Assembly (NCBI GenBank): GCA_902491515.1
Contig: CABUIC010000004.1
Location: 1-64,000 of the forward strand
DNA length: 64,000 nucleotides
Source: an uncultured Porphyromonadaceae bacterium
Lineage (GTDB): Bacteria > Bacteroidota > Bacteroidia > Bacteroidales > Muribaculaceae
Direction: 5' to 3'
Below the pieces are notes generated by a model, which saw only the letters and a program-made list of their open reading frames with translations, had not been told where the DNA came from and did not search any database. Shown here piece by piece: positions 17,217 through 26,025 of this stretch. The position numbers were made by a program, and so were the translations under genes. Position 1 is the stretch's first letter, and each line of letters begins with the position of its first letter.

Positions 17217-17888
17217 ATGGCATTAATTGAACTCAGCGGTATCAGCAAGGTTTACCGCACTAAGGAAATCGAGACAACGGCTCTCGAGAATGTGAACCTC
17301 AGCATCGAGGAAGGGGAATTCGTGAGCATCATGGGTCCGTCGGGCTGCGGAAAGTCGACACTTCTGAACATCATCGGCCTGCTTGACAAGCCGACGGCGG
17401 GGAGTGTGCGCCTGCTCGACACGGACTGCGGGACACTCGGCGACTCGGCGCTCTCGGCGTTCAGGAACCAGAACCTGGGCTTCGTGTTCCAGAGCTTCCA
17501 CCTTATACCGTCGCTGAACGTGGAGGCGAATGTGGAGCTTCCTCTGGACTACCGTTCCGGCGGGGCCCCGGAGCGCAAGGAGCGCGTCGGAGAGGTTCTG
17601 GAGCGCCTCGGGATAGCGCACAGGCGGAAGCACCTACCGTCACAGCTCTCCGGCGGGCAGTGCCAGCGAGTGGCCATCGCGAGGGCCATCGTGGGGCGTC
17701 CGCGGATAGTGCTTGCTGACGAACCGACGGGCAACCTGGACTCGAAGATGGGCGCCGAGGTGATGGAGCTCCTCCACAAGCTGAATAAGGAAGACGGTAT
17801 CACGATCGTAATGGTGACGCACAACGAGCAGCAGGCCCAGCAGACTGACCGCATCATCCGCTTCTTCGACGGGCGAGTAATCTCCTAA
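17217..17888 (+). CDS. ABC transporter ATP-binding protein (MacB/LolD type)
   Basis: A 223-residue ATPase with Walker A (GPSGCGKST), Q-loop (FVFQSF), signature LSGGQCQRVAIARA, Walker B (IVLADEPTGNLDS) and H-loop (MVTHNEQQA). The signature has Cys where most relatives have Gln. It powers the permease pair encoded next. The start is 20 nt after the adaptor stop and the following gene begins 12 nt after its stop, so it is cotranscribed. Confidence 0.93.
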   Translation: MALIELSGISKVYRTKEIETTALENVNLSIEEGEFVSIMGPSGCGKSTLLNIIGLLDKPTAGSVRLLDTDCGTLGDSALSAFRNQNLGFVFQSFHLIPSLNVEANVELPLDYRSGGAPERKERVGEVLERLGIAHRRKHLPSQLSGGQCQRVAIARAIVGRPRIVLADEPTGNLDSKMGAEVMELLHKLNKEDGITIVMVTHNEQQAQQTDRIIRFFDGRVIS

Positions 17889-17900
17889 AGGACAAGAGAC

Positions 17901-19166
17901 ATGAACAACAATCTACGACAAATCATATACGACATGCGCACCCAGCCGGTGATAGCCTGGGTGACGATAATAGGCACGGCGCTGTCGATTTTCCTGATAA
18001 TGACGGTTGTAATGCTTCAGCAGGTTTACCTGATACCCTTCGCGCCGGAGACGCACAGGGAGCGTATGCTCTACGGATGCTTCTTCCACGTTGAGGAGCC
18101 CGCGTCGGGCAACAGCAGCTCGGCGAGCATAGGCTACGACCGCGCCAAACAGCTGTACAGCAACTTAGAGGGCGTCGAGGAGGTGAGCTTCATGCACAAG
18201 GACATCGACAACTACGACCTGAAGGGCACGACCGGGGAAGCCTTCTCGGGGTCTGTGCGAAAGACAGACGAGGCTTTCTGGCGCATCTACGAATACCCGC
18301 TCCTTGCGGGGCGCTACTACACGCCGGAGGAAATCGAGGCTAACAGCCGGGTGGCCGTGGTGAGCGAAGGCACGGCGCGGAGACTCTTCGGCGGCGAACA
18401 TGCCGTAGGCCAGCATTTCCTTCTGGACCACAACGATTTCGAGGTTATCGGGGTTGTTAAAGACGCCTCGCGTCTGGCGACGATGGCCTTCGGCGAAGTT
18501 TTCGTGCCGATCCACACAGACGGGAGCGAGGACTATTCCGATATGGGCATGGGCCCGTTCTGCGCGGCGCTGTTAGTGAAGGAAGGCGTCGATTTCGAGA
18601 GCGTGCGCTCGCAGGTTAAGGCCCGCTACGCGCAGGCCGACACGGAGATGGCTCCGGAAGGGCGGAACACGGTGTACCACGGCTCGCCCTTCGACCAGGA
18701 GACGGTGGCCACGGGTCTGAGCGGGAGCAACACGACGCCCGACAACACGAATGAGAAAATACTGAACTGGATTATCTACGCGGTACTCCTTCTCGTACCG
18801 GCCATCAACCTGAGCAGCATGCTCCACAGCCGTCTGCGCCGGAGAATCAGCGACATAGGCGTGCGCAGGGCCTTCGGCTGCACGAAGGGGCGGATTATCA
18901 GGGACATCATCACGGAGAACCTGATGGTGACGCTTGCCGGGGGCTTAATCGGACTTGGAGCGGGCGTGCTGTTCGCGCTGTTCTACGACGGCCTGTACAC
19001 GACCGAGGACGGCGACGCGGTCCGACCGGCGCTTTCGATGATTCTGAACCTGAAAACAACAGGCATAGCATTCGGGGCCTGCTTCATACTGAACCTTATC
19101 AGCGCGTCGATACCGGCATGGCAGGCGGCGCGAGTAAACCCGGTGAACGCCATAAACGCGAAGTAA
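17901..19166 (+). CDS. ABC transporter permease, MacB_PCD/FtsX type (first of pair)
   Basis: A 421-residue membrane protein with one N-terminal helix, a periplasmic MacB-like core (about residues 45-280, with GVVKDASRL and FVPIHTDG strands) and three C-terminal helices of the FtsX domain (RRRISDIGVRRAFGCTKGRIIRDIITENL coupling region). The second permease follows 4 nt later. The two are different in sequence, so the membrane part is probably a heterodimer, unlike the MacB homodimer. Confidence 0.9.
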   Translation: MNNNLRQIIYDMRTQPVIAWVTIIGTALSIFLIMTVVMLQQVYLIPFAPETHRERMLYGCFFHVEEPASGNSSSASIGYDRAKQLYSNLEGVEEVSFMHKDIDNYDLKGTTGEAFSGSVRKTDEAFWRIYEYPLLAGRYYTPEEIEANSRVAVVSEGTARRLFGGEHAVGQHFLLDHNDFEVIGVVKDASRLATMAFGEVFVPIHTDGSEDYSDMGMGPFCAALLVKEGVDFESVRSQVKARYAQADTEMAPEGRNTVYHGSPFDQETVATGLSGSNTTPDNTNEKILNWIIYAVLLLVPAINLSSMLHSRLRRRISDIGVRRAFGCTKGRIIRDIITENLMVTLAGGLIGLGAGVLFALFYDGLYTTEDGDAVRPALSMILNLKTTGIAFGACFILNLISASIPAWQAARVNPVNAINAK

Positions 19167-19170
19167 AGAT

Positions 19171-20400
19171 ATGAAACGCAAACTTATACAGCAGATGCGC
19201 AACGAATGGCGCAGCAACTTATGGATGGGCGTCGAGCTCGTAATCGTGGGCCTTGTGCTCTGGGCCATCTTCCTTGTATTCGGGATGCTGGGGCTGATCC
19301 ATCAGGAGCCGCAGGGCTACGACCTGACGGATGTCTACAACGGCGACCTGTGGACCATAGACAAGGATGCGACGACGCATGTGGAATACCCTGACTCGGC
19401 GCACAACGAGTGGACGGACCTGGAGACGCTTATCGCGAACCTGAGGAACAATCCGAATGTGGAGATGGCCGGAGCGGGCAACAATGCCTTGCCTTACAGC
19501 TACAACTATTCGGGGAACAGGCTCGCGGCGCACATCAACGGATGGAAGCAGACCTACATGGGCAACTGCCGCAATATGTCGCCGGACTTTGTGCGGACGA
19601 TACGTCTGACGGGCATCAACGGGGAGACTACCGAAGAACTTGCGCAGATGATAGCCGACGGCAAAACCCTGATATCTCTTCTGGAAACTCCCTCGGAGGA
19701 GTGCAATCCGGAGGAATGGCGCGGGAAAGAAGTATTCTGGGACTGGGACTCGACAAGGACTGTGCATATCGGAGCCATCATCCAGGGCATCCGCCGCTCG
19801 GACTACGAGCCGCTGTTCCGCGGGGTGATAATCAATAACAACACATGGTTTCCGGACCAGATTGCCATCCGCGTGAAGCCCGGGAAAGGCCGGGAATTCA
19901 TGGAATCGCTTAAATCGGAGGACCTTGAGTTCGGGAACGTGTACATCTCCAATCTCCAGAGCATAGAGCAGAGACGCGACGCGGCGCACCTGACCATAAG
20001 CACGACGATAAGGAATCTGACTGCGGGAGCGCTGTTCGTGATGGTGGCCGTGTTCTTAGGCTTCTTAGGCTCCTTCTGGTACAAGACGCAGCAGCGGATA
20101 CCGGAACTGGCCCTTCGGAGAGTGAACGGTGCGACGCGCGGCGACCTGCTGCGGCGGCTCTTAGGCGAGGGAATGCTGATGCTCTTCTTCGCGGCCATAC
20201 CTATTGCGGGCCTCGGGGCGCTTCTGCTCGGGCAGGTGAATATCGAGGAAGAGGTCGGGATGGGAGTGCCGGCGTGGCTCCCGTGGACGATGTTCGCGGC
20301 TGCGGTCGGAGCCCTCGGGCTGATGATAGCGGGGGGCATATGGTTCCCGGCGGTGAAGGCAATGAAAATCAATCCTGCGGAAGCACTAAAAGACCAGTAA
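19171..20400 (+). CDS. ABC transporter permease, FtsX type (second of pair)
   Basis: A 409-residue protein with the same layout as its neighbour: N-terminal helix (GVELVIVGLVLWAIFLVFGMLG), a periplasmic domain to about residue 280 and three FtsX helices with the coupling segment QRIPELALRRVNGATRGDLLRRLLGEG. It ends 6 nt before the outer-membrane channel gene. It presumably pairs with the preceding permease and the ATPase to move a substrate from the periplasm or membrane into the channel. Substrate unknown. Confidence 0.88.
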   Translation: MKRKLIQQMRNEWRSNLWMGVELVIVGLVLWAIFLVFGMLGLIHQEPQGYDLTDVYNGDLWTIDKDATTHVEYPDSAHNEWTDLETLIANLRNNPNVEMAGAGNNALPYSYNYSGNRLAAHINGWKQTYMGNCRNMSPDFVRTIRLTGINGETTEELAQMIADGKTLISLLETPSEECNPEEWRGKEVFWDWDSTRTVHIGAIIQGIRRSDYEPLFRGVIINNNTWFPDQIAIRVKPGKGREFMESLKSEDLEFGNVYISNLQSIEQRRDAAHLTISTTIRNLTAGALFVMVAVFLGFLGSFWYKTQQRIPELALRRVNGATRGDLLRRLLGEGMLMLFFAAIPIAGLGALLLGQVNIEEEVGMGVPAWLPWTMFAAAVGALGLMIAGGIWFPAVKAMKINPAEALKDQ

Positions 20401-20406
20401 GAAAGA

Positions 20407-21897
20407 ATGTTGACGATAACAATAATCCTTGTGGCCATGGTCCTGGGCGCCTTGAGCGTCCAGGGTCAGGAGGCCCCTTCGGACACGGTGCGGCTCACGC
20501 TCGACGACGCGATAGCGATGGCTCGGGTGAGGAGCGTGGACGCGGCGGTGGCGCTTGACGAGCTGAGGACGGCCTACTGGGAATGGCGTACCTTCCGGGC
20601 TGACCAGCTGCCGGAGCTGAGTTTCAAGGCCACGGCGCCGTCCTACGCGAAGCAGTACAGCTCGTACATGAACGAGAACGGCGACTATTCCTTCGTGCGG
20701 ACGAACACGCTCCAGGCGACGGGGGAACTGGCCGTGACGCAGAACGTGGCTCTTACGGGCGGCAAGGTGTCGCTGAGCTCGTCGCTGGACTTCCTGCGCC
20801 AGCTCGACGGGGAGAAGTACAACCGGTTCATGACTATCCCGGTGGCGCTGAGCATAGAGCAGCCGCTGTTCGGGGTGAACACGATGAGGTGGGACCGGAA
20901 AATCGAGCCTGTGCGATACTCGGAGGCCAAGGCGGCGTTTCTGAGCGCGACGGAAGACGTGGCGCGGGCGACTGTGGACTATTACTTCAACCTTCTGATG
21001 AGCAAGGAAAACGTGGCGATTGCGGCGCAGAACCTCGAGAACGCGGAGAAGCTGTACGCGGTGGCGCAGGAGAAGCGGGAGATGGGCAAAATCAGCAGGA
21101 ACGACCTCCTGCAGATGGAGCTGAACGTGATAGACGCGCGGTCGGCGCTGACGGACTACCGGAGCGAGCTGAAGGCGTCGATGTTCAATCTGCGGGCCTT
21201 CCTGGACCTCGGGGAGAACGTGGAAATCGTGGCCGAGGTGCCGGAGGAGGTTCCGGAGGCGGAGATAGCCTACGGGGACGCGCTCGAGCGTGCGATGGCG
21301 AACAATAAATTCGTGAAGACGATGCTGAGGACGCAACTGGAGGCGGACTACGAGGTAGCGCGGGCGAAGGGTGACCTTCGGGAAATCAAGCTTTTCGCGC
21401 AATTGGGCTACTCGGGGACGGACCCGGAGATAGGCGGGGCTTACTCGCGCCTGCGGTCGAACCAGGTGGCTTCCATCGGGTTCTCTATTCCCCTTCTGGA
21501 CTGGGGCAAGCGACGTGGGAAGGTGAAGGTGGCGGAGAGCAAGCGGAGGGTTGCGGAGAGCCGGATACGCCTGGAGACGATGAACTTCAACCAGGAGCTT
21601 TTCATACTTGTGGAGCGTTTCACGAACCAGCAGGAGCAGCTCGACTTAGCGGTGCGGGCGCAGGACATCGCGGCGCGGCGCTACGACACCAACGTGCAGA
21701 CGTATATGGTGGGGATGCTTTCGCCGCTGGAACTGAACGACTCGCGGACGAGCAAGGACAGCTCGCGCCGGGAATACATCAATCAGCTGTACAAGTTCTG
21801 GAACTACTGGTACCAGCTGAGGTCGCTGACGCTGTACGACTATTCGTCGGCGCACGACATCAACGCGGATTTTGACAAACTGGTAAAAATTCAGTAA
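20407..21897 (+). CDS. TolC-like outer-membrane efflux channel
   Basis: A 496-residue OEP-family protein with a signal peptide (MLTITIILVAMVLGALSVQG). It has two repeats of long helices with short beta segments, e.g. TVRLTLDDAIAMARVRSVDAA at the start and TNVQTYMVGMLSPLELNDSR near the end, which is the usual OEP arrangement. It completes the tripartite pump. Its last codons contain the promoter for the two-component genes that follow. Confidence 0.88.
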   Translation: MLTITIILVAMVLGALSVQGQEAPSDTVRLTLDDAIAMARVRSVDAAVALDELRTAYWEWRTFRADQLPELSFKATAPSYAKQYSSYMNENGDYSFVRTNTLQATGELAVTQNVALTGGKVSLSSSLDFLRQLDGEKYNRFMTIPVALSIEQPLFGVNTMRWDRKIEPVRYSEAKAAFLSATEDVARATVDYYFNLLMSKENVAIAAQNLENAEKLYAVAQEKREMGKISRNDLLQMELNVIDARSALTDYRSELKASMFNLRAFLDLGENVEIVAEVPEEVPEAEIAYGDALERAMANNKFVKTMLRTQLEADYEVARAKGDLREIKLFAQLGYSGTDPEIGGAYSRLRSNQVASIGFSIPLLDWGKRRGKVKVAESKRRVAESRIRLETMNFNQELFILVERFTNQQEQLDLAVRAQDIAARRYDTNVQTYMVGMLSPLELNDSRTSKDSSRREYINQLYKFWNYWYQLRSLTLYDYSSAHDINADFDKLVKIQ

Positions 21898-21902
21898 CTT
21901 TG
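21871..21902 (+). promoter_or_regulatory. Full -33/-7 promoter inside the 3' end of the channel gene
   Basis: TTTG at 21871-21874, a 20-nt spacer, then TAACTTTG at 21895-21902. This is a very good match to the Bacteroidetes promoter. The response-regulator ATG is at 21907, only 4 nt after the element, so the transcript should be leaderless or nearly so. Confidence 0.75.
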
Positions 21903-21906
21903 CGCC

Positions 21907-22440
21907 ATGATTCTGATAGTTGACGACGACCGTGCCATCCGTCTGTCGATAGGTCTGATGCTGAAGCAGGCAGGGATGGAATTCGAGGCCGTCTCCACGG
22001 AAGAGGAGGCCATGGCGGCAGTGCGCCGGGCGGACCTGGAGCTGGTGATACTGGACATGAACCTGACCATCAGCACGACAGGGCGGCAGGGGATAGAGAT
22101 GCTTCAGGGCATCCGGATTCTGGCGCCGGAGGTTCCGGTAATCATGCTCTCGGCGTGGGCCACGGTTCCGCTGGCAGTGGAGGGGATGGGGCTCGGGGCA
22201 GTGGACTTCGTGACGAAGCCGTGGAGCAACCGGGACTTCATGACGAAGATACGGTCGGCGCTGAAGAGGGCTGCCGACGCAGCGGAGGCCTCGCGTCCGG
22301 GGACACTTGACGAGACGGAGCGCGAGGCGATAGCGAAGGCGCTGCGGACGGCTGACGGGAATCTCTCGGAGGCGGCGAAGCTGCTCGGAATCACGCGCCA
22401 GTCGCTGTACAGGCGGATGGAGAAGTTCGGATTGAAATAA
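21907..22440 (+). CDS. Response regulator with Fis-type HTH and no AAA+ domain
   Basis: A 177-residue protein. The receiver domain has the acidic pocket (VDDDRA), phosphoacceptor D50 (LVILDMNL) and switch lysine (VTKPWSN). The C-terminal 45 residues are a Fis-type helix-turn-helix (LSEAAKLLGITRQSLYRRMEKFGL). NtrC-family regulators carry an AAA+ domain between these parts; here only a short linker is present, as in PrrA/RegA-type regulators, so it should act without sigma-54. It is paired with the kinase 9 nt downstream. Confidence 0.92.
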   Translation: MILIVDDDRAIRLSIGLMLKQAGMEFEAVSTEEEAMAAVRRADLELVILDMNLTISTTGRQGIEMLQGIRILAPEVPVIMLSAWATVPLAVEGMGLGAVDFVTKPWSNRDFMTKIRSALKRAADAAEASRPGTLDETEREAIAKALRTADGNLSEAAKLLGITRQSLYRRMEKFGLK

Positions 22441-22449
22441 AAAAAATCA

Positions 22450-23673
22450 ATGTCGCGGAGCAGTCTATATTTTCTGATTTCGGTTCTGGGCCTTGCGGGC
22501 CTGACGGTGATGCTTTATCTGGGGAAGCCTGCGGGGGTCTGGGCCTTCGCGGGGGTGGCGCTTGGGGCGCTGCTTCTGTACCGGAGGTCGACTGCGGGGA
22601 CTCTGCGGGCCATCCGCAACGGGATGGACCTTCTCAGGAGTCAGGACTTCGCGAGCCGGCTCTGCCATGTGGGCATCAAGGATGCGGACGATGTCGTAGA
22701 CCTGTTCAACGCGCTGATGGGTACGATGAAGGCGGAGCGGCTGAAGAACGAGGAGCAGAACGCCTTCCTGTCGAAGCTTATCGAGGCGTCGCCGATGGGT
22801 GTGGCGCTGTGCAGTCTGGACGGGGAGATAGTGGAGACCAATCCGTCGTTCAGGAAGCTTGTTGACGGCTCTGTGGCCCAGACGCTCGCGGAGCTAGGTT
22901 ACGGGGAGCAGCGGACGGTTAGGCCAAACGGGACGCAGGTGCTTATGTGCACGAGGATGCACTTCATGGACCGCGGGTTCCGGCGGAGCTTCTATCTTGT
23001 GGAGCGGATCACGGACGAGATAGTGCGGTCGGAGACGGAACTTTTCCATAAGATAGTCAGGACGATGGGGCACGAGGTGAACAATACGCTCGGGGGCGTT
23101 GTGAGCGTGCTCGAGTCGCTGGAGACGATGCACGCGGGGGACTCTTTTGTCGAGGAGGCGATAGGGTCGTGCCGGAGTTCGTGTCTTGCGCTGACGGGCT
23201 TTGTGAAGGCTTATTCGGACGTGGTGAAGCTTCCGGAGCCGGAACTGCGGGCGACGGACCTCGGAGAGTTCGCGCGCGGGTGCGCGGGATTTCTCGGGGC
23301 GATGTGTCCGGAGAACGTGAGCTTCAGGGTCGAGGTGAGGGATGCGGAGACTGTCGGGCTTGACCCGATGCTGATGGAGCGGGTGATGGTGAACGGGGTG
23401 AAGAACGCGGTGGAGAGCATAGGCGAGCGGGCCGGGGAGATAGTTGTGCGCGCACACGGGCGGACACTGGAGATTGTCGATAACGGTCCGGGGCTGAGCG
23501 CTGAGGCGTCGGCGCGGGTGTTCACTCCTTTTTTCTCGACGAAGCGTGCGGACCGGGGTCTCGGGCTTATGCTGATCGGGGATGTGCTGAGGAAGCTCAA
23601 GGCGAGGTTCGGACTGAGGACGGATTGCGGGGAGACCACGCTGCGGGTGGAGTTCAGGACAGGAGAACAGTAG
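22450..23673 (+). CDS. Sensor histidine kinase, NtrY-like
   Basis: A 407-residue kinase. Two adjacent N-terminal helices (about residues 5-45) have almost no loop between them, so there is no periplasmic sensor domain. A HAMP-like segment, a PAS-like segment (LIEASPMGVALCSLDGEIVETN) and the H-box KIVRTMGHEVNNTLGG with phosphoacceptor H208 follow. The ATPase domain has NAVESIG (N box), VDNGPGLS (G1) and DRGLGLML (G2). It likely senses an intramembrane or cytoplasmic cue and phosphorylates the regulator upstream. Control of the efflux operon is inferred from position. Confidence 0.9.
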   Translation: MSRSSLYFLISVLGLAGLTVMLYLGKPAGVWAFAGVALGALLLYRRSTAGTLRAIRNGMDLLRSQDFASRLCHVGIKDADDVVDLFNALMGTMKAERLKNEEQNAFLSKLIEASPMGVALCSLDGEIVETNPSFRKLVDGSVAQTLAELGYGEQRTVRPNGTQVLMCTRMHFMDRGFRRSFYLVERITDEIVRSETELFHKIVRTMGHEVNNTLGGVVSVLESLETMHAGDSFVEEAIGSCRSSCLALTGFVKAYSDVVKLPEPELRATDLGEFARGCAGFLGAMCPENVSFRVEVRDAETVGLDPMLMERVMVNGVKNAVESIGERAGEIVVRAHGRTLEIVDNGPGLSAEASARVFTPFFSTKRADRGLGLMLIGDVLRKLKARFGLRTDCGETTLRVEFRTGEQ

Positions 23674-23711
23674 AAACAGGAGGGCACGGGATGAACAATG
23701 GGGCGGCTGGG

Positions 23712-23742
23712 GTGTTTATTATTCAGAGAAATAATCAAACAC
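23712..23742. promoter_or_regulatory. AT-rich dyad immediately upstream of tpx
   Basis: GTGTTT-ATTATT (23712-23723), a 6-nt loop, then AATAAT-C-AAACAC (23730-23742). The 12 bp pair with a single bulged C. The dyad ends 11 nt before the tpx ATG. It could be an operator for a redox regulator or a leader hairpin. Confidence 0.45.
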
Positions 23743-23753
23743 ACTGACAATAT

Positions 23754-24263
23754 ATGGAAACTATTTATTTCAAGGGGCAGCCGTGCCACACTTATGGCGA
23801 GGTGCCCGTGGTAGGGTCGAAGGCTCCGGCGTTCAATCTGGCCGGGAAGGACCTGAATGATGTCAGCTCAGCTGACTTCAAGGGTAAAAAGATAGTGCTC
23901 AACGTTTTTCCGAGCCTTGACACACCGGTGTGCGCGGCTTCGGTGCGCCGCTTCAACAAGGAGGCTTCGGAGCTGAAGGACACGGTGGTAATCTGCGTGT
24001 CGATGGACCTTCCGTTTGCGATGAGCCGCTTCTGCACGGCGGAGGGGCTCGACAATGTGGTTGTGGCTTCGGCTTTCCGCTCGCCGGCTTTCGCGCAGGA
24101 GTACGGTCTGCAGATTGTCGACGGTCCGCTTGCAGGGCTTCTGGCTCGCTGCGTGCTGATTATCGACGAGGACCGCAGGATTATCTACCGCGACCTGGTG
24201 AATGAGATTACGATGGAGCCGGACTACGCCGCCGCGCTGCACATGCTGAAGGAGAAATTCTGA
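23754..24263 (+). CDS. tpx: Thiol peroxidase (Tpx-type peroxiredoxin)
   Basis: A 169-residue atypical 2-Cys peroxiredoxin that reduces peroxides with thioredoxin. The peroxidatic cysteine is C60 in SLDTPVCAASVRRFN and the resolving cysteine is C94 in SRFCTAEGLDNV, the spacing typical of Tpx. No signal peptide is present. It lies 80 nt after the kinase gene, has a dyad directly in front and a strong terminator behind, so it is probably separately regulated. Confidence 0.96.
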   Translation: METIYFKGQPCHTYGEVPVVGSKAPAFNLAGKDLNDVSSADFKGKKIVLNVFPSLDTPVCAASVRRFNKEASELKDTVVICVSMDLPFAMSRFCTAEGLDNVVVASAFRSPAFAQEYGLQIVDGPLAGLLARCVLIIDEDRRIIYRDLVNEITMEPDYAAALHMLKEKF

Positions 24264-24299
24264 AGTCAGAAGGTCTTGCTTTGCAAGCTTATTGAGGCT

Positions 24300-24333
24300 T
24301 ATGGGGCCGAGGGGCCTCATAGGCTTTTTTTTT
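24300..24333 (+). terminator. Intrinsic terminator after tpx
   Basis: TATGGGGCC (24300-24308) pairs with GGCCTCATA (24313-24321) with one G-T wobble and a 4-nt loop, followed shortly by a long run of T (24325-24333). Confidence 0.85.
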
Positions 24334-24334
24334 G

Positions 24335-24416
24335 CCGCGACACTGAAGCTCCATCCGGCAAACTGACGCCGCGGGAGGCGCTGGCACTTCGCCGGCGCCT
24401 TTGGGGGCGGCGGGGC
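24335..24416 (+). repeat. REP-like element copy 3 (modules B and C)
   Basis: The diverged module B reads gcgacactgaagctccatccggcaaactgacg. The module C hairpin follows (ggaggcgctggcacttcgccggcgcct) with a G-rich tail. It is placed between the convergent tpx and B3/B4 genes, directly after the tpx terminator. Confidence 0.8.
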
Positions 24417-24431
24417 TGAGGCACCCCCGGG

Positions 24432-25115
24432 TTAAATTATTATCCGGCGGAGGGTTTTTGCGCCGGCGTGGAGGCTGAGGAGGGCGCTTATATCTGCCGA
24501 GAGGGCTTGGATTTCGGTTTCGGTGGTTTTGTGGTAAAGGTTTACGGTGAGGAGGACGCGGGTGGTGTCGGGGGTGAGTTTGGTGCGCTCGTTGTCGGAG
24601 GTGGGTGTGCCGATGCCGCCGAGGGCGTCGCGCCAGACTGGGAGGCCCTCGATGTTGAGGGGGCCGCGTCCGATGGCTTCGTATGGCTCGCCGGCCTGTC
24701 CGCGACCGTATACGAGGCGGGTTCCGGCGATTTTGTCGGCGTCGAAGCCTCCGATGCTAATGCCGGTGCGGAGGGAGATGAGGTTAACGAGGTCTATGAC
24801 CGTCAGGGTGCGGTATAGGTCCATTCCTTTGACGGCACGCCGGGCGAGGGCCTCGGCGGAGGGGCGGTAGCGGTTGGGCTCTTTTCCGAGGGCCTTGTAA
24901 GCGCGGCGCGTGGCGTCGATAGCGGGGCGGAGGCGGACTTCCTCCATTTTTGTGGAGGTGGCGATGGCCTTCATTTCGGCGCAGATGAGGTCCCAGAGGG
25001 CGTCGGAGGTGGGGGCGTTGACGATGCCGTCTGCCTCGATGGCGATGAGGGTGTAGTCGGGGGCGGCTGTGCGGAGCTCGGGGCTGATTTCAAAGTCGAA
25101 GCGGGGCGTGTCCAT
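24432..25115 (-). CDS. B3/B4 tRNA-binding domain protein
   Basis: A 227-residue protein matching the B3_4 domain of the phenylalanyl-tRNA synthetase beta subunit (RPAIDATRRAYKALGKEPNRYRPSAEAL, then LVNLISLRTGISIGGFD). Stand-alone versions are thought to edit mischarged tRNA or act on free amino-acyl groups; the role here is unproven. The start is the ATG at 25115, which shares one base with the stop of the FNT gene (TGATG); the 14 codons upstream in frame lie in that gene. Confidence 0.8.
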   Translation of the reverse strand: MDTPRFDFEISPELRTAAPDYTLIAIEADGIVNAPTSDALWDLICAEMKAIATSTKMEEVRLRPAIDATRRAYKALGKEPNRYRPSAEALARRAVKGMDLYRTLTVIDLVNLISLRTGISIGGFDADKIAGTRLVYGRGQAGEPYEAIGRGPLNIEGLPVWRDALGGIGTPTSDNERTKLTPDTTRVLLTVNLYHKTTETEIQALSADISALLSLHAGAKTLRRIII

Positions 25116-25918
25116 CAGGCGTCGAGTTTTTTGTAATAGAGGTAATAGTGGACGCATCCGACGAATACGGCGCCTCCGATGATGTTGCCGACGGTGGCGG
25201 GGAGGAGGTTGGCTGTAAACATTTCGAGGATGCCCACGCGGGCGCCTTCCATCATGCCGAGGGGAATGAAGAACATATTAGCCACGCAGTGCTCGTAGCC
25301 GAGGATTACGAAAGCCATAACGGGAATCTGGCAGGCGATGAGCTTTTCGCCGAGGTGTCGTCCGGACATTGCGAGCCAGACGGCGAGGCAGACGCACCAG
25401 TTTGCGCCTATGCCTTTGAGGAAGATGACCCATGGAGATGCCGAAACTTTGGCCTCGGCCATGCGGCAGATGGCGCCGTGGTATGGCTCGGGGGTTGTGA
25501 GGCCGCAGAGGTAGACCATGAAATATGCCACGGCGAGGGCACCGGCGAAGTTTCCGAGCCAGACGAGGGTCCAGTTCCGGGCGACGTCGGCGAAGGAGAC
25601 TTTCCGTTGGAAGAGGGGAGGCATGAGGAGGGCGTTGTTGCCTGTGAAGAGCTCAGCGCCGAGGATGACGACGAGCATTAGTCCTATGGGGAATACGAGG
25701 CCGCTGAGGAGGCGCTGGAGGGAGGGGTTGGCGGATGTGGCCTCCGGGAAACCGAAGCCGACGATCAGGGAGAGGGTGCCTCCGAGGGCTATATATGCGC
25801 CGGCGAGGAGAGAGAGGAGAGCGAAGCGGCCGAATGAGCCGGGAGCGGAGAGGGCGGCCTTGCGGGAACCGGCGTCGAATCCGGCCTTGAGGGTTTCGTC
25901 GGGGGTGCGGACAGGCAT
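25115..25918 (-). CDS. Formate/nitrite transporter (FNT) family channel
   Basis: A 267-residue membrane protein with six helices. FNT motifs are clear: GAELFTGNN in the first half (omega-loop region), KGIGANWCVCLAVW, and GYEHCVANMFFIPLG. FNT pentamers move formate, nitrite, hydrosulfide or similar small anions. The substrate cannot be read from sequence. It is translationally coupled to the B3/B4 gene. A strong hairpin (25961-26009) lies upstream. Confidence 0.9.
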   Translation of the reverse strand: MPVRTPDETLKAGFDAGSRKAALSAPGSFGRFALLSLLAGAYIALGGTLSLIVGFGFPEATSANPSLQRLLSGLVFPIGLMLVVILGAELFTGNNALLMPPLFQRKVSFADVARNWTLVWLGNFAGALAVAYFMVYLCGLTTPEPYHGAICRMAEAKVSASPWVIFLKGIGANWCVCLAVWLAMSGRHLGEKLIACQIPVMAFVILGYEHCVANMFFIPLGMMEGARVGILEMFTANLLPATVGNIIGGAVFVGCVHYYLYYKKLDA

Positions 25919-25960
25919 GACTGGCTGAAGGATAGGGTGAGGTCTAAAAACATAATCGGG

Positions 25961-26009
25961 CCACGCTGCGGCAGGGCCTCATGGTTGAGGAGTGTGCCGC
26001 GAAGCGTGG
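25961..26009. other. Long three-step hairpin between two minus-strand units
   Basis: CCACGCT/AGCGTGG, GCGGCA/TGCCGC and CCTCA/TGAGG stack into one stem with small internal loops (49 nt in all). On the minus strand it is followed by CCCGATTATGTTTTTAG, so it may terminate the sigma-factor operon, although the T run is short and not adjacent. Confidence 0.5.
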
Positions 26010-26025
26010 TCCGGGAGCTGCTTTA

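Noticed and set aside
20386..21402. Antisense 338-residue frame in the first TolC-like gene
   Set aside because: The product is Arg/His/Val-rich without any recognisable domain, as expected for the antisense of a GC-rich gene.
21907..22440. Sigma-54 enhancer-binding protein partner of rpoN
   Set aside because: The protein goes directly from receiver to Fis-type HTH; no AAA+ domain or GAFTGA motif is present.
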